Shown: positions 45,091 through 54,847, counted from the stretch's first letter. The stretch is DNA of 64,000 nucleotides from Azospirillum cavernae (GCF_003590795.1 NZ_QYUL01000001.1:1319001-1383000), one strand, 5' to 3'. Numbers and translations: made by a program. The notes: generated by a model not told the origin, from the sequence alone.

Positions 45091-46007
45091 GAGCCACCCC
45101 CCTCGCCACCAGAGGCGGACTCGTCCGGCTGGGCTGGCCGCTGCCCGTCCGGCGCGCTGTACGAATAGAGTCCGGCGGTGAAACGGTGGGTCGCCTCGGC
45201 CTTGCCCTCGTCGCGGGCGGCCAGATCGGTGGCGAGACGGTTCAGGTGAACCAGCATCGCCATGCCGGTCTCCTCCATCTCCCGCCGCAGAGCCGCCACC
45301 GATTCGGCGGTCAACCCATCGTGAAACATCGCCCGCTCCAAAAAGGGCGGCGCGCCCCCCGCCAAATTGTGTCCAGCCGCCGCCAGATGGTCGGCCAGAT
45401 TGCGCCCGTAATAATACGCCAATTTGTCGATGTCGCCACGCGGCACATGGGCGGCGACCACCAGATCAAGCAGCCCGTCGGCCCGCTCGCGCACCAAACC
45501 GGCGTGCAGCAGCTCGTCCAACAGGGCGCGGGGGCGGATGTCCTTGCTGATTCCCGTGACCAGGGACTCGAACGACGCCTCCCCCGCCGCGCGGCTGGCG
45601 CGGGGAAGCGGGCGCGGCCCGCCGTCGGCGTCCCGGTAATCGTCATGCCCCAGCCACAGGCCAAGCGCCTGCGCTCCCCGCGACGGGGCCGCCGCCGCGA
45701 CCGCCTCCACCGACGGCGCGCCCGCCCGCAACTGGCTGACGTCCTTGCGGTGAACCCCGGTCAGCAGGGTGACGCGGCTGTCGGTCATCACCTTGCCGGG
45801 CAACGCGAAATCGCGCTCCGCCACCTCGACATACACCGCCTTCACCAGACCGGACAGCATCGGCCAGGGCATGCCGAAGCCGATCAGCACCCGCACCAGA
45901 GGCGCCAAAACCCGACGCACCGCCGCCACCACCGCCGAGGGCGGGGCGGCGTGCGGGGCCGCTCCTGCGCCGGGCGGCGAACGATGATCGGGGGGCGAGG
46001 TCGACAA
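45087..46007 (-). CDS. DUF6502 family protein
   Basis: The conserved core begins VVAAVRRVLAPLVRVLIGFGMPWPMLSGLVKAVYVEVAERDF and continues with a helix-turn-helix-like stretch (DSRVTLLTGVHRKDVSQLRA), which suggests DNA binding. The start is uncertain. No ATG lies between the core and three palindromes upstream, so I place it at the TTG at 46007 (306 residues); the open frame continues to 46175. It is coupled to the DUF5666 lipoprotein gene, a pairing that suggests joint function. The palindromes at 46049-46160 could be autoregulatory sites. Confidence 0.7.
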   Translation of the reverse strand: MSTSPPDHRSPPGAGAAPHAAPPSAVVAAVRRVLAPLVRVLIGFGMPWPMLSGLVKAVYVEVAERDFALPGKVMTDSRVTLLTGVHRKDVSQLRAGAPSVEAVAAAAPSRGAQALGLWLGHDDYRDADGGPRPLPRASRAAGEASFESLVTGISKDIRPRALLDELLHAGLVRERADGLLDLVVAAHVPRGDIDKLAYYYGRNLADHLAAAGHNLAGGAPPFLERAMFHDGLTAESVAALRREMEETGMAMLVHLNRLATDLAARDEGKAEATHRFTAGLYSYSAPDGQRPAQPDESASGGEGGGS

Positions 46008-46048
46008 GGATTCAGCGCTCGGGCGTTGGCGTCGCGTCCAGCGCGACC

Positions 46049-46160
46049 GTGGGAGATTTACCCACAATAGCGCGGCGCGCCGGAAAGGGAATGGTGATTT
46101 CGCTTGCTGTGGGATTTTTTCCCACGCATGATGACGGCGGCTGGTGGGAAAAACGCCCAC
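46049..46160. promoter_or_regulatory. Three GTGGG-N7-CCCAC palindromes (candidate operator array)
   Basis: Exact 17-base palindromic sites occur at 46049-46065, 46109-46125 and 46144-46160. Each is GTGGG, seven variable mostly A/T bases, CCCAC. The outer bases are invariant while the spacers differ, the signature of a protein-binding site. They sit between two divergent genes (DUF6502 and the T1SS membrane domain), with centres 60 and 35 bases apart. The regulator is unknown. Confidence 0.6.
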
Positions 46161-46220
46161 GCTCATTCCCGCCACGCCGCCGTCTCTTCATCGCCCCCCT
46201 TTCGACGACGAGCACCGCCC

Positions 46221-47111
46221 ATGGCGCCGCATCATCCGACCGAACCCGCCACCGTGTGGCAGGCCTTCCGCAAGCCGCTGACGACCGCCGCGCTGTTCGG
46301 CGTCGCCGCCAACCTCGTGGCGTTGGCGTCGCCTCTTGGGGGTGTTCTGGCTTATGACCGCCTGATGACGAGTGACGGAGCGGCCATCGCCTTTCTGGTC
46401 GCGCTGATCGCGCTGGCGCTGTTCGCCGCCCACACGCTGCTGACCTTCACCCGCGCCCGCTTGCTGGCCCGGGTGGGTCGGCGGGTTGGCGCGGCGCTGA
46501 CGGATCGCTTCGGCGATTCCGAACTCATCGGACGGCCGCTCACGCGTGATCCAGCGACCGGCGCCCTGCAAAACCGCTATCGGGATTTGGCGTCGGTCCG
46601 TGAATTTCTGGCCGGTCCGATGACGGGCCCCATGCTCGATCTGCCTTGGTTGCCGGTCTATGCGCTGAGTCTGGCGCTGGTGCATCCGGGGCTGGGCGCC
46701 ATGGCGCTGGTCGGCCTGTCGGCGCTGCTCGCCCTTGGCGCGGCGGAGGCGATTTCCAGCGAGGACGACGACGCGGCGCCCGCCACCCTGCCCGACTCCT
46801 CGCTTTGGGGAATCGCCGATGATGTCAGCGATCTGGCGGCGGTTGGCCTGCAATTCTGCTGCATCGTCTATCAGGCGCTGTTGCTGGGCGTCGCCCTTGT
46901 GCTGGTTCAGCGTGGCGAACTGTCGCCGGGGATCCTGCCCGGCGTGTTCATCATCGGCGGCGTCACCATGCGCACCGCCCATCGAACCCTCGCCCTGCGC
47001 GCGGAAAGCTTGGCCGCCTGGGCGGCTTACCGGCGGCTGACCGGACGGGCGTCGAACCGATCGGATTTGGCGGGGGGGAGCGTGATTTCCCTCAACCACA
47101 CCGTCGGTTGA
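46221..47111 (+). CDS. Type I secretion ABC exporter membrane domain without ATPase
   Basis: The 296 residues correspond to the transmembrane half of PrtD/HlyB-type ABC exporters. The recognisable parts are LASPLGGVLAYDRLM, RVGRRVGAALTDRFG, the coupling-helix area around LASVREFLAGPMTGPMLDLPWLPVYAL, and further helices. The protein stops where the nucleotide-binding domain should begin; no Walker A or ABC signature follows. About six membrane segments are predicted. The ATG at 46221 is preferred over an upstream start at 46104 that would lie over the palindromes. It may be a degraded exporter, or a membrane protein that kept only this part. Confidence 0.72.
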   Translation: MAPHHPTEPATVWQAFRKPLTTAALFGVAANLVALASPLGGVLAYDRLMTSDGAAIAFLVALIALALFAAHTLLTFTRARLLARVGRRVGAALTDRFGDSELIGRPLTRDPATGALQNRYRDLASVREFLAGPMTGPMLDLPWLPVYALSLALVHPGLGAMALVGLSALLALGAAEAISSEDDDAAPATLPDSSLWGIADDVSDLAAVGLQFCCIVYQALLLGVALVLVQRGELSPGILPGVFIIGGVTMRTAHRTLALRAESLAAWAAYRRLTGRASNRSDLAGGSVISLNHTVG

Positions 47112-47138
47112 GGCTGGAACGCTTCCACCCCTGCCGGA

Positions 47139-47813
47139 TCACCCGCCGCCCGGCCCCGGCTGAGTCACCCCCTGCGTCATCCCCTGCATCATCCAAGGCG
47201 CGCCGAGCGTGGCGCGAAGCTGGTCGGTGCGCTCCACCGCCGCCTTGAAACCGGCCAGGGCAAAACGAACCTCCGCCTTGGCCCCCGCCGCCGTCTGGCC
47301 AACCGCCGACACCTCCTGCGCGGTGAACAGCTTTTCAACCAGCTTGCGGTTGATCTCCGGGTCGGTGACGGCGCAGGTGTTGCTTTCAAACGCGAAGGGC
47401 TTGCAGGGGAATTCCGGGCGGAACACCGTCTTGTCGGTCCAGATCCGCACCGGCTTGTCGATCTCCAGCGTGCCAACCTCAAACCGGAAACGCAGGCCGT
47501 CCAACCAGCGTTCGGTGGAGCGCAGCCAGACCAGACGGGCGTTGCGGTCGTTCACGCCGCGCGTCGAAAGCTCGCATTCCGTCCGGCGGGTGGCGGGCCA
47601 GAGCTGGCAGTAAAGCTTCCAGCCCTTGATCGTCTCGTCATACTCGACGAACGGACGCCCGTCCGATGGCGTGGGCGAAGCGGCGGCGGGCGGCGGCGGG
47701 GCGCTGGGTTCAGCCGTCTGTGCCTGCGCCGGATGCGTTCCTAAGGTCAAGGCGCCCGCCAAGCCGCCAACCAAGACGCTCGCCATCATCCGCCGTCGCG
47801 CCGCACCCGTCAT
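47139..47813 (-). CDS. IalB-like exported protein
   Basis: A signal peptide (MMASVLVGGLAGALTLGTHPAQAQ region) is followed by a Pro/Ala-rich spacer and a domain resembling invasion-associated locus B proteins. The domain has GWKLYCQLWPATRRTECEL near its start, then RFRFEVGTLEIDKPVRIW, and CKPFAFESNTCAV. Four cysteines likely form two disulfides. The ATG at 47813 gives 224 residues; the frame remains open to a TTG at 47879. IalB-type proteins are periplasmic or outer-membrane associated and common in alphaproteobacteria. Confidence 0.65.
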   Translation of the reverse strand: MTGAARRRMMASVLVGGLAGALTLGTHPAQAQTAEPSAPPPPAAASPTPSDGRPFVEYDETIKGWKLYCQLWPATRRTECELSTRGVNDRNARLVWLRSTERWLDGLRFRFEVGTLEIDKPVRIWTDKTVFRPEFPCKPFAFESNTCAVTDPEINRKLVEKLFTAQEVSAVGQTAAGAKAEVRFALAGFKAAVERTDQLRATLGAPWMMQGMTQGVTQPGPGGG

Positions 47814-47950
47814 CGCCGCCAAGCCCCGCAATTGTCTCCGCAACAGGCTCACGCTACGGGAATCCCCCAAAACGGGCAATCACGCGCAGCGTCGCACAAG
47901 GCAACAAAGTCAGGTTAACGAAACGTTACCAACTTGGGAGATGAATTTTA

Positions 47951-48078
47951 AACACGGATGAACACGGATATCCACGGATGAACACGGATATCCACGGATG
48001 AACACGGATAAAAATTTTTACTTGATCCGTGTTCATCCGTGGGCCGACGCAGTCGGCATCCGTGTTTATCCGTGTTCC
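47951..48078. repeat. 20-bp tandem and inverted repeat cluster
   Basis: The unit aacacggatatccacggatg occurs twice in perfect tandem at 47961-48000, with partial copies on both sides. The block 47992-48009 pairs exactly with 48025-48042 (18-bp stem, 15-base loop), and another inverted partial copy lies at 48059-48077. It lies between the 3' end of aroC and the 5' end of the IalB-like gene. It may end aroC transcription or be a mobile short repeat; similar CACGGATGAACACGGAT blocks are known between genes in many bacteria. Confidence 0.7.
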
Positions 48079-48174
48079 ATGTCATTTTCCGGTCTTGCAA
48101 GACGGCCACGTCAACCTGACTTCGTTGCCCTGCGGCGTCGCAGACGCTCCATCACGCCCCTTGGCGTTGTCAGC

Positions 48175-49251
48175 TCAATCCCGCCGTTCGGCTCGGCGGC
48201 GCAGCAGATGGTCGGCCAGCACGCAGGCCATCATCGCCTCGCCGACCGGAACCGCGCGGATGCCGACGCAGGGGTCGTGACGGCCCTTGGTGAGGATGTC
48301 GGTTTCCTGGCCGTGGATGTCCACCGTCTGGCGCGGCGTCAGAATGGAGCTGGTCGGCTTGACGGCGAAGCGCACCACCACGTCCTGCCCGGTGGAAATG
48401 CCGCCCAGGATGCCGCCCGCGTTGTTGGATTGGAAAACCGGCTTGCCGTCATGGCCGACGCGCATTTCGTCGGCGTTGGTCTCGCCGGTCAGTTCCGCCG
48501 CCTCAAAGCCGTTGCCGATCTCCACGGCCTTGACGGCGTTGATGGTCATCATGGCGCGGGCCAGATCGCTGTCGAGCTTGTCATAGAGCGGGTCGCCCAG
48601 CCCCACCGGCACGCCGGACGCCACCACCTCGACCACCGCGCCGACCGACGAGCCGCTTTTGCGGATTCCGTCGAGATAATCGGCCCAGTGAAGCGCCGCC
48701 ACCGGGTCGGGGCAGAAAAACGGGTTGTTGTCGATCTCAGCCCAATCCCAGCGGCTGCGGTCGACCCTGTGCGGGCCGATCTGCACCAGCGCGCCGCGCA
48801 CGGTGATTCCGGCCCCCAGCACCTTGCGCGCCACCGCGCCCGCCGCCACCCGGCAGGCGGTTTCCCGCGCCGACGAGCGTCCGCCGCCGCGATAATCGCG
48901 GATGCCGTATTTTTCCCAATAGGTGAAGTCGGCGTGGCCGGGGCGGAACTTCGCCGCGATCTCGCTGTAATCCTTGGAGCGCTGGTCGGTGTTCTCGATC
49001 ACCAGCGAAATCGGCGTGCCGGTGGTCTTGCCCTCGAACACGCCGGACTGGATTTTGACCAGATCGGGTTCCTGGCGCTGGGTGGTGTAGCGCGATTGGC
49101 CGGGGCGGCGCTTCTCCATCCAGGGCTGGATGTCGGCCTCGCTCAGGTCGAGCAGCGACGGGCAGCCGTCCACGACGACGCCGATGGCCGGGCCGTGGCT
49201 CTCGCCCCAGGTGGTGAAGCGGAAAAGCGTGCCAAAGCTGTTGCCGGCCAT
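48175..49251 (-). CDS. aroC: Chorismate synthase
   Basis: AroC converts 5-enolpyruvylshikimate-3-phosphate to chorismate using reduced FMN, the last common step to aromatic amino acids. The 358-residue product (ATG 49251, with GGGGAGGA upstream) carries all three signatures: [16 protein letters not shown], the region [20 protein letters not shown], and [20 protein letters not shown]. Lengths and motifs are standard. Confidence 0.97.
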   Translation of the reverse strand: MAGNSFGTLFRFTTWGESHGPAIGVVVDGCPSLLDLSEADIQPWMEKRRPGQSRYTTQRQEPDLVKIQSGVFEGKTTGTPISLVIENTDQRSKDYSEIAAKFRPGHADFTYWEKYGIRDYRGGGRSSARETACRVAAGAVARKVLGAGITVRGALVQIGPHRVDRSRWDWAEIDNNPFFCPDPVAALHWADYLDGIRKSGSSVGAVVEVVASGVPVGLGDPLYDKLDSDLARAMMTINAVKAVEIGNGFEAAELTGETNADEMRVGHDGKPVFQSNNAGGILGGISTGQDVVVRFAVKPTSSILTPRQTVDIHGQETDILTKGRHDPCVGIRAVPVGEAMMACVLADHLLRRRAERRD

Positions 49252-49375
49252 GATGAAATCCTCCCCGAAGCGACCGCCGCGTTTTGCGGCCTTTCGCACC
49301 CGCCGTCAAGCCGACGATGCGGGCCGCAGCCATTCGGCTGTTGGTTCCGAGAGAGATTTTAAGAAGGAGGAAGGA

Positions 49376-49450
<75 letters not shown>

Positions 49451-49482
49451 GCCGGGCGACATGCGCGGTTCGGATCGGAGAA

Positions 49483-49557
<75 letters not shown>

Positions 49558-49690
49558 GCCGGAAACCGAAGAAAACTGAACCGACACACTCGCGAGGGGC
49601 GTCCAGGCTGGCCGCCCCCTGAAGTGGCGCGGGTTATGCCACAGGCTTTTCGGGGATGCAAGCGGGGAAAACGCATCTTCCGATCTTTTC

Positions 49691-51727
49691 TCAGCCCTCC
49701 CGCGATCCGTTCAGCGGGGCGGCCATGGCGTCGGCGGGCGGCAGCACCGCTTCGGCGCGGAAATCGGGCACGATGTTGGCCAGAATGGTCAAAACCCGCT
49801 CGTCATCCCCCGCCCGCGCCGCCGTTTCCAGCTCGCCCAGCGCGCGATTGACCAGCGCGTAGTCGATCAACCGGGGCGAGGCGAGGAACACGCCGTCCGC
49901 CGCCGTGTGGGTCGGCGTCTCGGTGGCGGTTAGAATCTCCTCGAACAGCTTTTCTCCAGGGCGCAGGCCGGTGAAGGCGATCTGGATGTCCACGCCGGGG
50001 CGGTAGCCCGCCAGCCGGATCATCTGGCGGGCCAGATCGGCGATCTTCACCGGGTCGCCCATGTCCAACACCAGAACCTTGCCGCGATCCTCGCCCCGCG
50101 TCACCCCATGGGCCGACGCCTGGAGCACCAGCTCCACCGCCTCGCGCACCGTCATGAAGTAGCGGCGCATGTCGGGGTGGGTGACGGTCAGCGGCCCGCC
50201 CTTGGCCAGTTGCCGGGTGAACAGCGGCACCACCGACCCCGACGACCCCAGCACATTGCCGAAGCGCACGGTCATGTAGCGGGTCGCCGCATCCGTCCCC
50301 TCGCGCGGCGGCAGCACGTCCAGCGCCTGGCAATAGGTTTCGGCGAAGCGCTTGGCCGCGCCCATGATGCTGGTCGGGCGGATCGCCTTGTCGGTGGAGA
50401 TCAGCACCATCGCCAGACAGCCCGCCGCCCGCGCCGCGTCGGCGACGTTGCGGGTGCCGATGACGTTGGTCAGCGCGCCCTCGCACGGGTTGGCCTCGAC
50501 CAGCGGCACATGCTTCAGCGCGGCGGCGTGGAAGACCAGGGCCGGTTTGACCTCGTGGAAAAAACGGAACACCCGGTCGCGGTCGCGCACGTCGGCGATC
50601 ACCGCGCGGGTGTCGAGGGTGGGGAAACGCTCCCGCACCTCCATCTCGATGCTGTAGAGGTTGAACTCCCCGGCATCGACCAGAGTCAGGCTTTCCGGGG
50701 TCAGCGCGGCGATCTGGCGGACCAGCTCGCTGCCGATGGTGCCGCCCGCCCCCGTCACCACCACACGCCGCCCGGCGATCAACCCGGCGATGGCGGTGCG
50801 GTCCAGCACGGCCTGCGGACGGCCCAGCAGATCCTCCAGCGCGATGGGCCGCACCTCGATGCCCTTGCCCTCGCCCAGCGCCGATTTGAACTCGGTCAGG
50901 CTGGGCAGGCGCGAGAGAATCAGGCCCAGCGCTTCGGCTTGATCGAGCAGAGCGCGCAGGGTCGCGCCGGCGATCTCGTTCGATCCCTTGGTGACGATCA
51001 ACCGCTGCGGACGGTCGCCCTTGCGGTCCAGCGTCGCGACCACCGACTCCAGATCGTCGGGACCGCCCAGCACCGGCACGCCGCGCACGGCGTGGCCGAC
51101 GCGACGGCCCTTGTCGTCGAGGATGCCGACCACGCGGTAGACCGCCTGCCCCGACTGGTCGAGCGAGCGGATGAACAGCTCCGCCGCGTCGCCAACGCCC
51201 AGCAGCAGCACCGGAATGCGCGGCGCGGCCCCGCCATCCTCGCGCAGATTGAGGCGACGGTCCTTGAACAAGCGGTAGGCGAAGCGCGGCCCGCCCAGCA
51301 GGACGATCTGCACCAGCCACAATATCAGCGGCAGCGAGCGCGGCAGCGATTCCAGCCGGTTCAGCAGGAACATCGCCAACACGAAACACAGCACCGCCAC
51401 CGTGACGGCGCGGATCAACTGCACCAGATCGGGAACCGAGGCGTAGCGCCAGATGCCGCGATACAGGCCGAACAGCACGAAGACGGCGGCGGAAATCCCG
51501 ACCATCATCGGCAACGCCGTCGTCAGCGCGTCGGTGTAGAAGCCGAAAGCCGTGGCCCCGACCCGAAGATACAGCGCCGCCGCGACGGCCACGCCGGTCA
51601 TGGTCAGATCGTGGAGATAGACGAGAAACGCCCGTGGAGACGGGATTCGCATGCCGCTTGCCCTGCTGTCGTTCAGCCGCCGGAGGTTGGTCGCCCCAGG
51701 ATTCAGCCGCGTGAAGCTTTGAACCAT
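49691..51727 (-). CDS. Membrane-bound nucleotide-sugar 4,6-dehydratase (CapD/WbpM/PglF type)
   Basis: The 678-residue protein has four N-terminal membrane helices (about 30-135), a CoA-binding-like Rossmann region (VLLLGVGDAAELFIR) and a C-terminal dehydratase with VVVTGAGGTIGSELVRQI. The active-site segment LISTDKAIRPTSIMGAAKR fits UDP-GlcNAc 4,6-dehydratases of the WbpM/FlmA group. It would make the UDP-4-keto-6-deoxy sugar for O-antigen or capsule. The start overlaps the end of the upstream epimerase gene, and all five genes of this locus share the minus strand and touch or overlap. Confidence 0.9.
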   Translation of the reverse strand: MVQSFTRLNPGATNLRRLNDSRASGMRIPSPRAFLVYLHDLTMTGVAVAAALYLRVGATAFGFYTDALTTALPMMVGISAAVFVLFGLYRGIWRYASVPDLVQLIRAVTVAVLCFVLAMFLLNRLESLPRSLPLILWLVQIVLLGGPRFAYRLFKDRRLNLREDGGAAPRIPVLLLGVGDAAELFIRSLDQSGQAVYRVVGILDDKGRRVGHAVRGVPVLGGPDDLESVVATLDRKGDRPQRLIVTKGSNEIAGATLRALLDQAEALGLILSRLPSLTEFKSALGEGKGIEVRPIALEDLLGRPQAVLDRTAIAGLIAGRRVVVTGAGGTIGSELVRQIAALTPESLTLVDAGEFNLYSIEMEVRERFPTLDTRAVIADVRDRDRVFRFFHEVKPALVFHAAALKHVPLVEANPCEGALTNVIGTRNVADAARAAGCLAMVLISTDKAIRPTSIMGAAKRFAETYCQALDVLPPREGTDAATRYMTVRFGNVLGSSGSVVPLFTRQLAKGGPLTVTHPDMRRYFMTVREAVELVLQASAHGVTRGEDRGKVLVLDMGDPVKIADLARQMIRLAGYRPGVDIQIAFTGLRPGEKLFEEILTATETPTHTAADGVFLASPRLIDYALVNRALGELETAARAGDDERVLTILANIVPDFRAEAVLPPADAMAAPLNGSREG

Positions 51728-52656
51728 TCCGCCGTGCGGCGCAACCCGAACGCAAAGTCATGCGGCGGGCGCCAATCCAGCGCTTGGCGGATCGCTTGGT
51801 CGTCCACCGTCAGCGACCCGGCGACGCGGTCGAACACCGCCTGTTTGCCGGTCAGCCGCGCGCCCAAGGCCAGCAGCCCGAGCGGCAGCGGAATCAGCCG
51901 CGCCGGTTTGCCCAGCGCCGCGCCGATGGCGCGGATCAGCGCGCTGGTGGAGACCGGCGCGCCGTCCTGCACCAGAAAGCATCCGCCGGGCGCGTTGGGG
52001 TGGGTCAATCCCGTGACAATGGCGTCGGCCAGATTGCCGACGAAGATCAAACTGCGCTGGTTGTCCAGCCCGCCCAGCGGCAAGGGCAGGCCCATCGCCG
52101 CCAGTTTCAGCAGGCTGCGAAAATTCCCGGCGACGCCGGGGCCATAGACCAGCGGCGGGCGGATGACCACCACCTCCAACCCGGCGCGGGCGGCGATCTC
52201 GGCCAAGGCGCGTTCGGCCTCCAGCTTTGACACGCCATAGGGCGAATGCGGGTTCGGCGTGGTGGCGGCGCTGAGCGGCTCCGGCTGGCTTTCATCGACC
52301 AGCGCCTTGACGCTGCTGAGAAACAGCAGGCGCGTGACGCCCAGCCGGGCCGCCTCTTCGCCCAAGCGCCGGGTTCCGGCGCTGTTGACCTCCCGGAAGG
52401 CGGCGAGCGGGTCGGACGCCGTGTCCTTCATCACATGAACGCGGGCGGCGAGATGGGCCACCGCGTCGATTCCCTCAAGCGCTTGGCGCCAATCGGTGTC
52501 CGGCCCGATTTCGCCGACGGCGACCGTCTCGGCGGCGTCGGGCACGTTCGTTCCGGCGTTGCGCACGGCGGCGCGCACCCAATGGCCGCGCGCGACCAGC
52601 AGCGGGACCAGCGCGCGACCAACGAAGCCGTTGGCTCCTGTGACCAGAACCCGCAT
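51703..52656 (-). CDS. NAD-dependent epimerase/dehydratase (WbpV/WbnF-like 4-ketoreductase)
   Basis: This short-chain extended SDR of 317 residues has TGANGFVG near residue 6, the Tyr/Lys pair in Y-G-V-S-K, and RPPLVYGPGVAGNF. It most resembles the enzymes that reduce UDP-4-keto-6-deoxy sugars next to WecA-type transferases. Its stop lies 25 bases inside the dehydratase gene and its ATG overlaps the stop of the transferase gene (TGATG). With these neighbours it likely makes the first lipid-linked sugar. Confidence 0.82.
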   Translation of the reverse strand: MRVLVTGANGFVGRALVPLLVARGHWVRAAVRNAGTNVPDAAETVAVGEIGPDTDWRQALEGIDAVAHLAARVHVMKDTASDPLAAFREVNSAGTRRLGEEAARLGVTRLLFLSSVKALVDESQPEPLSAATTPNPHSPYGVSKLEAERALAEIAARAGLEVVVIRPPLVYGPGVAGNFRSLLKLAAMGLPLPLGGLDNQRSLIFVGNLADAIVTGLTHPNAPGGCFLVQDGAPVSTSALIRAIGAALGKPARLIPLPLGLLALGARLTGKQAVFDRVAGSLTVDDQAIRQALDWRPPHDFAFGLRRTAEWFKASRG

Positions 52657-53660
52657 CAGACCGCCACCCGCGCCGGACGGGCCAACGCCGCCAACAGCAA
52701 CGCCACCGCCGCCGCGCCCGGCAGCAACACCGGCCAACCCAACCACAGCGACAAGGCCGCCAGCGCCACCAGCACGGCGTTCAGACCCAGAACCAGCCGG
52801 ACCACCTGCGCGTGGTTGCGCCCACGTTGGGTGGCCTTTTGATAGAAATGCTCGCGGTGGGCCTGCCAGACCTTCTTGCCCTCGATCAACCGGCGCAACA
52901 GCGTAAAGGTCGCGTCGGTCAGAAAATAGGCGGGGATCAGCAGCGCGGCGGGCCAATGCCCCAACGCCGCCAGACTCAGCAACAGCCAGCCCAAGGCGAA
53001 GCCCAACGGCACGCTGCCGACGTCGCCCATGAACAGCTTGGCCGGATGCCAGTTCCAGACCAGAAAGCCCAGCGCCGCCCCCGCCGCCGCCAGCCCATAG
53101 AGGCCCAGCGCCGGATCCAGACCGGCCAGCGCGCCGACCAGGGCGAGGCCGCCGCCGATGGTCGCGGCCTCCGACCCGGCCAGACCGTCGATGCCGTCCA
53201 TGAAGTTGAAGAGGTTGACGAACCACAGCCAGCCGACCGCCGCGACCAGCCGGTCCGCCCAGAAGGGCAGCAGCCCCTGGAACACCAGCCCGTCGGCGGG
53301 CAAGGCGCTGAGGCCAAGGGCGACCACGGCGATTTGCGACAGGAAGCGGGGAGCCGGGGGCAAGGTCCGGCGGTCGTCGATCCAGGACACCGCCATCAAG
53401 GCCGCCGCCCCGCCCAGAATCATCCACACGCCCATGTCGGCCTTGAGCAGCAGGGCGATGGCGGCCCAGCCCGGCAGGAGAGTCAGCATGATCCCCCAGC
53501 CGCCGCCGCGCGGGGTCGGCGCCGAATGACTCGACCGCTCGTTCGGGTGGTCGAGGATGGCCTTGCGCCGCAGCCACGCGCCGACCCAGCCGGTCAGCCC
53601 GGCGGCCACCGCCGTGGCGACCACCAGCGTCGCCAGAGAAAGAAGAAGCGTCGGCGTCAT
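52656..53660 (-). CDS. Glycosyl-phosphate transferase, MraY/WecA family
   Basis: The 334-residue integral membrane protein with about ten helices transfers a sugar-phosphate to undecaprenyl phosphate, starting O-antigen or polysaccharide assembly. The catalytic acidic residues in SWIDDRR, the N-F-M-D-G-I-D-G-L-A segment, KLFMGDVGSVPLGF, and the C-terminal HREHFYQKAT are all WecA/WbpL-type features. The ATG overlaps the preceding gene's stop (ATGA), indicating coupling. Confidence 0.9.
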   Translation of the reverse strand: MTPTLLLSLATLVVATAVAAGLTGWVGAWLRRKAILDHPNERSSHSAPTPRGGGWGIMLTLLPGWAAIALLLKADMGVWMILGGAAALMAVSWIDDRRTLPPAPRFLSQIAVVALGLSALPADGLVFQGLLPFWADRLVAAVGWLWFVNLFNFMDGIDGLAGSEAATIGGGLALVGALAGLDPALGLYGLAAAGAALGFLVWNWHPAKLFMGDVGSVPLGFALGWLLLSLAALGHWPAALLIPAYFLTDATFTLLRRLIEGKKVWQAHREHFYQKATQRGRNHAQVVRLVLGLNAVLVALAALSLWLGWPVLLPGAAAVALLLAALARPARVAV

Positions 53661-54847
53661 GACGTCACCGGACTTGCGGAACGGGAGGGAGCGGATCGGG
53701 CGATCAAGGCGCGGTAATGCCCCACCACGATGGCGCCGACCCGGTCAGACGCCAGATCGGACAGCACCATGGCGCGGCTGCGGGCGCCGCAACGATGGCG
53801 GAAATCAGCGTCGGTCGCCATACGCTCCAACGCGTCGGCCAGCGCCGCCGGATCGTCGGGCGGGACCAACAGCCCGTTGTCGCCATCGGCCACGATCTCC
53901 CGGCAGCCCGGCACGTCGGTGGCGATCAAGGGCCGCCCGCAGGCCGCCGCCTCCATCAGGCTGACCGGCAAGCCTTCGCGGCGGGAGGCCAGCGCCGCGA
54001 CGTGGCAGCGCGCCCAGACCGTGCGCACGTCCGCGACCTTGCCCAGCCATTCGACCATCGGCAGGGCCGCCCAACGCTCAAGCTGCTCCACCGACAGGCT
54101 GGTCTGGTTGCCCGGATCGGGCGCGCCCGCCAGCAGCAGACGCAGCGGCGCCCCGCGCGCGACCACCCGTTGATGCGCCTCGACCAGCGTGGCCACCCCC
54201 TTGTTGGCGGTCATGCGTCCGGCGAAGGCCACCGTCACCGGGCCGTCGGCGGGTTCCGGCAGCGGCGCGTAATGATCGACGTCCACCCCCGACCCGCGCA
54301 CCACCACCACCCCGTCGCGCGGGGCAAGGCCGCTGTCGGTCAGAAACCGGCAATCATCACCATTCTCGACCGTCAGCAGGGAGTTGGCGCGGCGGGTGAC
54401 GAGGCGCAACGCCAACCCGACCACCGCCCGCAACAGCTTGCGGTCGCCGTCGATGAACAGGTCGCCCAGCCCGGTCAGCGTGTTCAAGACGCAGGGAACC
54501 CCGGCGACCCGCGCCGCCAGACCGCCGAAAACCACCGGCTTCAAGGCGACGTGATGGACCAGATCGGGCTTTTCGCGCCGGTACAGCCGGACCAGCGCGG
54601 CGATGGCGGCCACGGCGGCGAAGGGGTTGGCGCTGCGCCGATCCCAAGCGAGCGGCAGCAGCGTGAAGCCTTCGGCCTGGATGCGCGCGCCATGCTGATC
54701 GACGCGGGTGGCGACGCTGACCTCAAAGCCCGCGTCGCGCGCGGCGCGCGCCATCGGCAAACGGTGCGCCCAGAAAAACCAGTCCTCGGTGACGAGGAAC
54801 AGGATGCGGCGGCGCGGGGCGGCGATGGGCGTTTCAGACAGGGGCAT
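53657..54847 (-). CDS. Glycosyltransferase family 4
   Basis: The 396-residue GT-B enzyme has a C-terminal GT4 pattern: VTVAFAGRMTANKG, then REGLPVSLMEAAACGRPLIA with the E-x7-E-type acidic residues. The N-terminal half begins RILFLVTEDWFFWAHRLPMARAARDAGFEV, the style of transferases that act after WecA/WbpL. ATG 54847 chosen; upstream residues look non-coding. It overlaps the WecA-like gene start by 4 bases. Sugar specificity is not readable. Confidence 0.88.
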   Translation of the reverse strand: MPLSETPIAAPRRRILFLVTEDWFFWAHRLPMARAARDAGFEVSVATRVDQHGARIQAEGFTLLPLAWDRRSANPFAAVAAIAALVRLYRREKPDLVHHVALKPVVFGGLAARVAGVPCVLNTLTGLGDLFIDGDRKLLRAVVGLALRLVTRRANSLLTVENGDDCRFLTDSGLAPRDGVVVVRGSGVDVDHYAPLPEPADGPVTVAFAGRMTANKGVATLVEAHQRVVARGAPLRLLLAGAPDPGNQTSLSVEQLERWAALPMVEWLGKVADVRTVWARCHVAALASRREGLPVSLMEAAACGRPLIATDVPGCREIVADGDNGLLVPPDDPAALADALERMATDADFRHRCGARSRAMVLSDLASDRVGAIVVGHYRALIARSAPSRSASPVTS

